DNA of 39,299 nt from CAYWMP01 sp964459445. Lineage in GTDB: Bacteria > Desulfobacterota > DSM-4660 > Desulfatiglandales > HGW-15. A model generated the notes under the pieces. That model had not been told where the DNA came from and searched no databases. It worked only from the letters and a program-made list of their open reading frames with translations. The position numbers and the translations under genes are program-made. The stretch is from assembly GCA_964459445.1 (NCBI GenBank), contig CAYWMP010000034.1, positions 1 through 39,299 of the forward strand, read 5' to 3'. The stretch's first letter is position 1. The number at the start of each line of letters is the position of its first letter. This document shows positions 33,216 through 39,299 of the stretch, piece after piece.

Positions 33216-33498
33216 ATTCCTTTCTCCTTTCCGCTGAATTTATTCATTGTCACCCTTTGAATTCTGAATGAGCCGCCCTAAGGAGGCGTCTATCAAGCCA
33301 TTTATCCTAATCTCAATTTGGGTACAAGTCAAAACTCTCCAGCATCCCAAATCATCAATCCATATCCCCCCATCCGGCACTCAACATCCGGGAAAAAATA
33401 ACAATCACCGAGTCACCATTTTCAATCTTTTGAACAATTGGTTTTACTCGTTTTCCTAAGAGACATGCTTATATTCTTTTCATAAGGAGGTGACAATC

Positions 33499-33807
33499 AT
33501 GCAAGATCAAGCATTTAGGGTATCGCCAAAAATAACGACATGCGTGGATAACGAACATTCAAGGCTATTCATCGAAGTTCAACTGCCGGGCGTCAAAAAA
33601 GAGGATGTCAAGGCGACGTTACATAGCGACAACCTCTACCTCACAGCGGCCAGGGAAGACGCAGGTTTTGAATATGGAACCACCTTTGGTTTAGGTTGTC
33701 CGGTGAGGGCGGAAGAGGCCAAGGCGAACTATGAGAACGGGCTCCTCATGATCGAAGTTCCGACGATGGAAATATTGGAAGGTGCCGTGAATCTGCAATT
33801 GGAGTAG
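33499..33807 (+). CDS. Small heat-shock protein (Hsp20/alpha-crystallin domain)
   Basis: An ATP-independent holdase chaperone, cytosolic. The alpha-crystallin domain occupies nearly the whole 102 residues: FIEVQLPGVKKEDVKATLHS and, near the end, ANYENGLLMIEVP, the A-x-(Y/F)-x-N-G-(V/L)-L motif. It lacks a long N-terminal arm and the C-terminal I-x-I tail, so it may form small oligomers only. The frame opens at a GTG at 33490, but that codon lies within a near-perfect anti-16S match AAGGAGGTGA (33484-33493), which places the real start at ATG 33499. Confidence 0.88.
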   Translation: MQDQAFRVSPKITTCVDNEHSRLFIEVQLPGVKKEDVKATLHSDNLYLTAAREDAGFEYGTTFGLGCPVRAEEAKANYENGLLMIEVPTMEILEGAVNLQLE

Positions 33808-33889
33808 GGGGATGTCTAAAAGAAGGGCCGAAGAACGCCTTGGCTTTGAGGGAAAGAGGCGCCGATTTTTCTGCCGCCTCGTTGTAGAT

Positions 33890-34294
33890 TTAGTCAAAAT
33901 CTGGAAGACAACTCGTCAAATACCATGACCTGCCCATTTGATCGGATTCCCATATCGCTTGTGTTTTAAGCGTTTTTTCAACATTGTTATCGATCCTGTA
34001 ATAGGTGATTTCAATGATCTGAAGGATCTGTGATTGGTCCTCGGAAAGGACGGTTTCTTTAACATCATAAGAAGTCACTTTTACGGGTTTTAGTTTGTTC
34101 AAATCGGAAGAGCATGCGCCGGCTCCGGACGCTTGAATGAAACGGCGTGCCTTTTCAAAATCACTCCATCGAATGGCCTGGGCATAGGCATCTGAGATGT
34201 CCTCAAAGTTGCTCATTTTCATCTTAGTCCCCATGCCGGCACATCCCAGAATCATCAAGGTCCCCAGGAGGATATAGAGACATCGTTTTTTCAT
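33890..34294 (-). CDS. Putative lipoprotein of unknown function
   Basis: 134 residues with a lipoprotein signal: basic start, hydrophobic core and lipobox MILGC with Cys18 as the lipidation site, followed by AGMG. The mature part is a small alpha/beta protein (DISDAYAQAIRWSDFEKARRF, then VKVTSYDVKETVLSEDQ and ITYYRIDNN) resembling the NTF2-like/cystatin-type lipoproteins of gammaproteobacteria and Desulfobacterota, without a clear family assignment. It converges with the Hsp20 gene. Confidence 0.75.
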   Translation of the reverse strand: MKKRCLYILLGTLMILGCAGMGTKMKMSNFEDISDAYAQAIRWSDFEKARRFIQASGAGACSSDLNKLKPVKVTSYDVKETVLSEDQSQILQIIEITYYRIDNNVEKTLKTQAIWESDQMGRSWYLTSCLPDFD

Positions 34295-34326
34295 GGGTTA
34301 CTCTTCTTAAGTGGTTACGAGTATTG

Positions 34327-35046
34327 CTATAAACCAGCTCGGCTCTTTTCAAGCATAGAAATAGGTTTGACCATATCCCCTATATGGGAGTGGACGACCT
34401 CAAGATCTTTGCCATTGATCCCCAGCATAAGGTCGCAGGGATCTATAGCAGATTTCAAACGGCATCCAAGCCCGAGAAAAGTTACGTTGGGGGTCCCTTC
34501 AAGAAGGGGCAAAGCTGTGATATCGGCACATCCCCCTAAGGCCCCTCCGGACTGGGGCAAATTCATCGTCCCCCCCTTTTCATAATTCAAGGAATACAAA
34601 AGCCACATCACCTGTTCGCTGTTGGCAGTGAAAATGACGACCTGGGGAAGGTCCTGAAATTCCGAAATGGGCGCGATGAAAGCCGCTTCGGTTTCACCTT
34701 TTTCTAAATAGGTTGATTTCAAGATGGTCTCTGCAGAGGCCTCTTCATTACCGAAGAGCCCCACACCGAATTTCTCGAGCACCCCATCATCGAGATAGGC
34801 ATCCATGTCTTTTTCGAATCCGAGGACCGAAGTCCCAAGCTTGCATCCCATTTTTTCTTTTTTCAGAAGAAGGACTTTTCCTTCTCCTGCGAGAACAACC
34901 GCCTGGCAATAACTCTTTAACTCCTTATCAGTATAAGGGACATCTTCAGGAATTGAATCGTCTTGGCCGTAGAGGGTGACGCCTACGGGTTGGTAATCTA
35001 GTTGAAGGCTATTGACCAGGTCCTTTGAAATCTTTTTAAAATCCAT
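34327..35046 (-). CDS. DUF169 family protein
   Basis: 239-residue soluble protein matching the DUF169 pattern: N-terminal LQLDYQPVGVTLY, a Cys in KSYCQAVVLA, the KEKMGCKLGTSVLGF block, SEQVMWLL and the Cys-rich GGCADITALP. The family is widespread in methanogens and anaerobic Desulfobacterota; its function is not established, and the conserved cysteines suggest metal or redox binding. 32 bp separate it from the downstream lipoprotein gene, so co-transcription is likely. Confidence 0.85.
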   Translation of the reverse strand: MDFKKISKDLVNSLQLDYQPVGVTLYGQDDSIPEDVPYTDKELKSYCQAVVLAGEGKVLLLKKEKMGCKLGTSVLGFEKDMDAYLDDGVLEKFGVGLFGNEEASAETILKSTYLEKGETEAAFIAPISEFQDLPQVVIFTANSEQVMWLLYSLNYEKGGTMNLPQSGGALGGCADITALPLLEGTPNVTFLGLGCRLKSAIDPCDLMLGINGKDLEVVHSHIGDMVKPISMLEKSRAGL

Positions 35047-35229
35047 CGTTTCCTACCATGATAATTCGCGTTAAGGGCGCTCTGGACTTTTTACTGCTCT
35101 ATTGTGCCTCGCAAAGGCACTCAACTTTCTCGACAGCGTTAGCATAAGCGAAGACGAAAGACAAGAAGGTTACTTTTGGAATCCATCTGAATAGAAACTA
35201 TCCATTGAGATATGAAACCCATTTTTTTG

Positions 35230-35258
35230 TTGACACAAGATTTGACCTTCCATATACT
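35230..35258 (+). promoter_or_regulatory. Consensus promoter with long leader for the transglutaminase-like gene
   Basis: TTGACA (35230-35235), 17-bp spacer, TATACT (35253-35258). The start near 35265 would leave an untranslated leader of about 185 nt before the ATG at 35452. No known riboswitch core was recognised in it. The remainder of 35047-35229 shows no gene. Confidence 0.7.
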
Positions 35259-35451
35259 TCGAATCTCAAATAAATCAATTAAATCAAATAGTTGAACCAA
35301 TAAAAAAGTCTGAGAACAATTAAGTACATAGTCTTATGGCGATGTCAGTATTTCCTCATACAAAGGAACTAATTTAGGGAAAAACGGGCGATGGGAATCA
35401 TTTATGCGGTCTAAGAGGAGACATAACAAACTGGTTAAAGGGGATTAAACA

Positions 35452-36282
35452 ATGAGAGTGAATCCAATTGGATACGGCCCCAGTGTTGTTTACGTGCCTC
35501 AACTGGATAGCGTTCGCAAGAACCGCGAACTCGAAGCACCAAGCAATGTGGACCTGACCCCTCTTCTTCCTACACCACCTGATTCACCGAAATCACTGTG
35601 GGATATCGTATCTCCGGGATCATCCCCCTTTTCTGATTTGTTTGATGTGCTCAACAACATTGTCCAGACCAAGCTTGTTTCCATTCAATTTAATAATACC
35701 CTGTCCTCGAGCGGTGATGTGGATAGCGGTGCGGATTACGAGAAGTATCTGCAATTTCCGAATCCCAAAATTCAGGCCCTTTCAACAAATATCGTGTCCC
35801 CGGGCGATACCAACGACAAAATGATGTACAAGATTGAACAGTGGACCATAAAGAACATTGAATACCGAACCGACATTGAAGGTTACGGCATTTCCGAGCT
35901 ATGGGTCTTCCCGAAAGTCACCCTTGAAAAGGGATGCGGTGATTGTGAAGACGGCGCTTTCCTTCTTCACAGTCTGGGTTTGCATGCAGGCGTGCCGAGC
36001 GACCGCCTGAGAACCTATGGCGGCCTTGTCGTAACCAGCGATAATATAGGGGTTGGCGGGCACGCCTGGACAGCCTACCGCAGAGAGATAGACAATCAAT
36101 GGATCAATTTGGATTGGTGCTACTGGTCTACAGACAAACCTATATCTGAACGGCAACCAATGGAAGCGGATTTCAAATACATAGATGATTTCTTTTTTGT
36201 TGATTCGGTAAAGACAGTGGAAACGCCAATCTCCAATAGAGTCAGATTTGCGAGGTCGCTATTTGTTGATCTGTCTATTTAG
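35452..36282 (+). CDS. Transglutaminase-like cysteine protease-fold protein
   Basis: 276 residues with the catalytic triad of the transglutaminase-like/BTLCP superfamily: Cys165 in GCGDCEDGAFLL, His204 in GGHAWTAYR and Asp221 in WINLDWCYW. There is no signal peptide or transmembrane helix, unlike periplasmic LapG proteases, and the first ~120 residues are Pro/Ser-rich and low in complexity (LTPLLPTPPDSPKS). Substrate unknown; candidates are protease, transglutaminase or peptide-amidase activity. AAAGGGGATTAAAC precedes the ATG. It is monocistronic, with a strong promoter about 190 bp upstream. Confidence 0.8.
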   Translation: MRVNPIGYGPSVVYVPQLDSVRKNRELEAPSNVDLTPLLPTPPDSPKSLWDIVSPGSSPFSDLFDVLNNIVQTKLVSIQFNNTLSSSGDVDSGADYEKYLQFPNPKIQALSTNIVSPGDTNDKMMYKIEQWTIKNIEYRTDIEGYGISELWVFPKVTLEKGCGDCEDGAFLLHSLGLHAGVPSDRLRTYGGLVVTSDNIGVGGHAWTAYRREIDNQWINLDWCYWSTDKPISERQPMEADFKYIDDFFFVDSVKTVETPISNRVRFARSLFVDLSI

Positions 36283-36448
36283 AGTCAGCCTTTTCATCCA
36301 AATCTACCATCCGCCATATTTCTTTCCTTTAGAAACACTTCATAGTAAAGTCTCAAATCCGACGCGATATCTGAACAGGTCGTTTCTATCCGTAAGATAA
36401 AAATAGGGAATTCAGCAGTAGGGCTTATTTGTAGGGAGGACAGGATCA

Positions 36449-36898
36449 ATGGCATTTCGCTCACTCATTAAGGTCTGCTTCAGCGATATTGATTATGCAG
36501 GAATCGTCTATTACCCCCGGTTCCTCCACTATTTCCATGTGGCCCTAGAGGACTTTTTCGACGCCGAACTGGGTATGGATTTCCCCACCGTTCTGGGCCA
36601 ACACCGCATAGGGTTTCCAACGGTCCATTTAGAAACGGATTTTTCAAAACCCCTTAACTATGGTGATGAGATAGAAGTAGAGGTTGGGGTTATAAAGGTC
36701 GGTCGCACCTCCATTACTTGGGGGTATAGGGGGTATAGGACGGAAGATCCGAACATGCCTGTTGTTGAAGGACACAATGTTACTGTAACGGTGAACCTGG
36801 ATACCTATGAAAAGGTAGAAACCCCGGACTGGCTCAGGAAAAGACTCGAAGAATATCAAGACAAATGCGATGATGATCCTCCAACGTTGAAAACCTGA
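36449..36898 (+). CDS. Hotdog-fold acyl-CoA thioesterase (4HBT/YbgC-like)
   Basis: Predicted to hydrolyse a CoA thioester. The 4-hydroxybenzoyl-CoA thioesterase signature is visible at the N-terminus, FSDIDYAGIVYYPRFLHYFH, with the catalytic Asp15. The hotdog strands follow (NYGDEIEVEVGVIKVGRTSI). Length (149 aa) is normal. GGGAGGACAGG lies upstream of the ATG. The substrate could be an aromatic or acyl-CoA; neighbouring genes do not decide. Confidence 0.9.
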   Translation: MAFRSLIKVCFSDIDYAGIVYYPRFLHYFHVALEDFFDAELGMDFPTVLGQHRIGFPTVHLETDFSKPLNYGDEIEVEVGVIKVGRTSITWGYRGYRTEDPNMPVVEGHNVTVTVNLDTYEKVETPDWLRKRLEEYQDKCDDDPPTLKT

Positions 36899-37006
36899 TC
36901 TCAGATTGATCCGCCCTTAATTTGTCTGGATTAAAAAGACATCGAACAACGAAAGATCAGCAGTGAACAGTTTTGTCTTTAGCTTAAACCCTGCAGGAGT
37001 TTAGAT

Positions 37007-37975
37007 ATGCCCTCCCTGGATTTGCCCCTTATTCATCAGGCCAGTGAAAATCTGCGTGATGTCGTCTGGAAAACGCCCTTCGAGCCGTCGCCCGTTCTCA
37101 AGGAAAGGACAGGGACAGAGGTTTTTCTGAAGGCCGAGTGTCTCCAACGGACCGGCTCTTTCAAACTCCGCGGTGCCTATAACAGAATATCTTTGATTAC
37201 CGAGGCTGAGAAGAGCCGCGGCATCGTCACGGCATCGGCAGGAAACCATGCTCAAGGTGTTGGATACGCAGCCCAAAAGATCGCCCTCCCGGCCCGCGTC
37301 TTCGTACCCGAAATTATTCCTGACAACAAGCTCGAGGCGATCAAAAGATACCCCGTGGAGATAGTCATTGAGGGAAAACTCTATGACGCAGCCCATGAGG
37401 CGGCTATGAGGGATGCAGAGGAGTCGAACCGGGTTTACATTGAGGCCTTTGATGATCCCCTGATTATGGCCGGCCACGGGACGGTTGGCCTGGAGATGAT
37501 GTCTCAAGTTCCGGATCTGGATGCGGTTCTGGTTCCCGTTGGCGGCGGGGGTCTCATTTGTGGCATGGCAACGGCCCTAAAGGCCCTAAATCCGAACCTT
37601 GAAGTGATTGGGTGTCAATCGACTGCTTCCTGTGCAATGACCAAATCCCTTGAGGAAAATCAGCCATACCTTACCTACCCCTCCAAGGAGACGATCGCCG
37701 AGGGTCTGGAGGGGGGCATCGGGATGAGGACCTTTGAACTGGGGCAACGCCTCATCGATCGTATGGTTCTAGTGGAAGAGGATGAAATTCGGTCTGCTAT
37801 TCGGTTTTTGTTGGAGTACCACCGCCTGGTTGTGGAGGGGTCAGGGGCGGTAGGTGTGGCGGCATTGTTGTTCGGCCGCTTGACGGCCCCGGGGAAAAAG
37901 ATAGGTGTGGTTTTGAGCGGGGGCAACCTGGAGTATAGCCTGCTAATAGAAATCGTATCTGAAGGCAGGTGTTAG
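37007..37975 (+). CDS. PLP-dependent threonine/serine dehydratase
   Basis: A fold-type II PLP enzyme that deaminates threonine to 2-oxobutanoate, serine to pyruvate, or racemises serine. The Schiff-base Lys53 lies in TGSFKLRGAYNR, the substrate loop is SAGNHAQG (~76-83), and the phosphate-binding loop is PVGGGGLICG (~176-185). At 322 aa it lacks the C-terminal ACT-like regulatory domain of biosynthetic IlvA, so it is of the TdcB/serine-racemase size class. AGGAG (36995-36999) precedes the ATG. It converges with the zinc-ribbon gene; a weak hairpin GGATC-GAA-GATCC (37994-38006) lies between them. Confidence 0.9.
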   Translation: MPSLDLPLIHQASENLRDVVWKTPFEPSPVLKERTGTEVFLKAECLQRTGSFKLRGAYNRISLITEAEKSRGIVTASAGNHAQGVGYAAQKIALPARVFVPEIIPDNKLEAIKRYPVEIVIEGKLYDAAHEAAMRDAEESNRVYIEAFDDPLIMAGHGTVGLEMMSQVPDLDAVLVPVGGGGLICGMATALKALNPNLEVIGCQSTASCAMTKSLEENQPYLTYPSKETIAEGLEGGIGMRTFELGQRLIDRMVLVEEDEIRSAIRFLLEYHRLVVEGSGAVGVAALLFGRLTAPGKKIGVVLSGGNLEYSLLIEIVSEGRC

Positions 37976-38032
37976 AAACCGATCAAAGAACAAGGATCGA
38001 AGATCCGTTTTCGGATATTTCATAGTCTATGC

Positions 38033-39097
38033 CTAGGCCAGCATGTATCCTTTCTTGGCCATATGGGAGGTGAGTAGACCATCTAGGCCATTATAGAATA
38101 GCAAAAGAATGAGTGCCGGGATCAGCTCCTTTGGGCCCGCGAGAAAAGAGGATATGACAATAGCCCATATAAGAACGGAACCAATCATTTCCAAAACTCC
38201 CAAAAGACGATGGCCTAAATAGAGATCTCCCAACCCGGGCAGTATTAGAGATTTGAGAAACGCCTTTTTGGGCTCTTTGAATTCGGCCTCACAGGTCGGG
38301 CACTTGATTAGGCCTTTTTCAAGCGGTACAAAACAGGCTGGACACAGGTTTTCAAGGTATTGTTTTGTCTGCTTGATCGGTTCTTTTCCCTGTATATGCT
38401 CGTTGATGAACTGCATCAAATCCTTTGAAATGTAACGCTTTACGTAAGTAAAAACGCGGCGTTTGCCCTTTTTCCGGATGATCGCCAATGACGCAAAGAA
38501 AGAACCACGTCTGACCTTCTTGATTTCCTCGTATAGAATTTGAGAGAGATAATGAGTGGGGCGGGTAGCCTTAGAGTTTATATTGATGAATAGGATTCGA
38601 AGGTTGGTGCACACAATGGCATAGTGATTATATATCATTGTTAAGATGCCGTTGCCAAAGAAGATCTCAAACGGATAATTCGCGATCCCCCTGCCAATAC
38701 GCATCACGGTCTCCCCTTCCTTTAGGATTTCCGCCAGTTTACCAGATACCGAATTAAGAATCTTGACCTTGAGTTTATTTTTTCGGCTCTTGTAGTCGCC
38801 ATTTTTGTTTGGGGTCAATATTTCTTTAAGATGATAAATGTCGGCAGAAGGGCCTTTGAGCTCGGGATAGTGAATATAGATGGCCTGATCCGCCACCGAG
38901 AGTTCTTCTTGTGACTCGGAGGGAATCGGTTCACGCACGGTTTCTTCTTGAACCACCTGTTCCGCCTGAGTTAATTCATTCGGTTCAACTACAATTTTTC
39001 CACCACATTTCTTACATTTTGCGCTGGCTCTTTGTTTGGGGATTTTGTTTTGAGGCATATTATAGACGGCATTGCAGGTCGGGCATATGATCTCCAT
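38033..39097 (-). CDS. Zinc-ribbon membrane protein with PH-like middle domain
   Basis: 354 residues. The N-terminus is an MJ0042-type zinc ribbon (CPTCNAVY...CKKC, Cys5, 8, 28, 31). An acidic linker (~42-75) leads to a beta-rich domain of about 120 residues with strands such as YNHYAIVCTNLRILFINI, like bacterial PH domains. A second zinc ribbon (CPACFVPLEKGLIKCPTC, ~250-267) is followed by a membrane module starting LILPGLGDLYLGHRLLG with about two hydrophobic helices at the C-terminus, as in TM2-type proteins. Function unknown; the layout suggests a membrane-associated structural or stress protein. The 180 bp beyond its start to the window end show nothing further. Confidence 0.75.
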   Translation of the reverse strand: MEIICPTCNAVYNMPQNKIPKQRASAKCKKCGGKIVVEPNELTQAEQVVQEETVREPIPSESQEELSVADQAIYIHYPELKGPSADIYHLKEILTPNKNGDYKSRKNKLKVKILNSVSGKLAEILKEGETVMRIGRGIANYPFEIFFGNGILTMIYNHYAIVCTNLRILFININSKATRPTHYLSQILYEEIKKVRRGSFFASLAIIRKKGKRRVFTYVKRYISKDLMQFINEHIQGKEPIKQTKQYLENLCPACFVPLEKGLIKCPTCEAEFKEPKKAFLKSLILPGLGDLYLGHRLLGVLEMIGSVLIWAIVISSFLAGPKELIPALILLLFYNGLDGLLTSHMAKKGYMLA

Positions 39098-39299
39098 GGT
39101 TCCTCCCCATAAAACGGAAATAGGTCTGGCCGGCTGTAAAGGGTTAATCGGCTAAACCATATTACATTGAATATATTTTAAAACATAAAATCGCGAGTCT
39201 CCCTACAGGGCGACCAACACCTGACGGGAGTTTTAAAAGGCCTGTTTTAATGGGTTGCTCCACGAGTAAGTTGAGGCCACTGTAGATTGCTCGATGTTC

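Noticed and set aside
35265..35451. Known riboswitch in the leader of the transglutaminase-like gene
   Set aside because: No core motifs of c-di-GMP, cobalamin, TPP, SAM or other common riboswitches were seen; only the leader length is reported.

Overview
The window looks like chromosome of a Gram-negative, probably anaerobic bacterium of the Desulfobacterota (former Deltaproteobacteria). This is inferred from the style of the encoded proteins (DUF169, UPF0173, MJ0042-type zinc ribbon, PAS kinase with a Cys-rich first PAS, AEC carrier), from a lipoprotein and exported peptidoglycan enzymes, and from several families of palindromic dispersed repeats resembling those common in that group. No rRNA and no CRISPR array are present. 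One tRNA, an initiator tRNA-Met, is present.

Layout. 1-4542: class II fructose-bisphosphate aldolase (minus), an alpha/beta hydrolase abutting an AEC transporter, then a DapA-type lyase preceded by a promoter, a lysine riboswitch and a terminator with a visible alternative antiterminator. 4543-8817: an accessory island with an IS4-like transposase between 14-bp inverted repeats, two small phage-like genes, and an integrase broken by a CG duplication that abuts the 3' end of the initiator tRNA, the usual arrangement for a tRNA-integrated element. 9291-15095: mostly minus-strand housekeeping and signalling genes (orphan PAS histidine kinase with an unknown partner, XerC/D recombinase, M24 aminopeptidase, TPR protein), separated by dispersed repeats. 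15626-17608: an RNB-domain exoribonuclease. 17728-21645: a tight three-gene minus-strand operon with an L,D-transpeptidase-fold protein carrying two NTF2-like domains, a single-pass coiled-coil membrane protein, and an M99/Csd4-like metallocarboxypeptidase. 21728-29357: purB, a DJ-1/PfpI protein, oligoribonuclease and a full-length Lhr helicase. 29761-33215: an endonuclease IV-like/unknown gene pair, a solo cNMP-binding protein, a 40-residue Cys-rich protein and a UPF0173 hydrolase. 33499-39097: Hsp20, a lipoprotein, a DUF169 protein, a transglutaminase-like protein, a hotdog thioesterase, a threonine dehydratase-like enzyme and a zinc-ribbon membrane protein.

How they fit together. The most system-like locus is 17728-21645. 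Both enzymes resemble the peptidoglycan-trimming enzymes that set helical or curved cell shape in Helicobacter (Csd4 and Csd6), and they are translationally coupled to an uncharacterised membrane protein between them. The second clear regulatory unit is the lysine riboswitch-dapA gene. The third theme is genome flux: a decayed integrative element in the initiator tRNA, an IS, and at least four related copies or fragments of a palindromic element, one of which carries a further nested hairpin.
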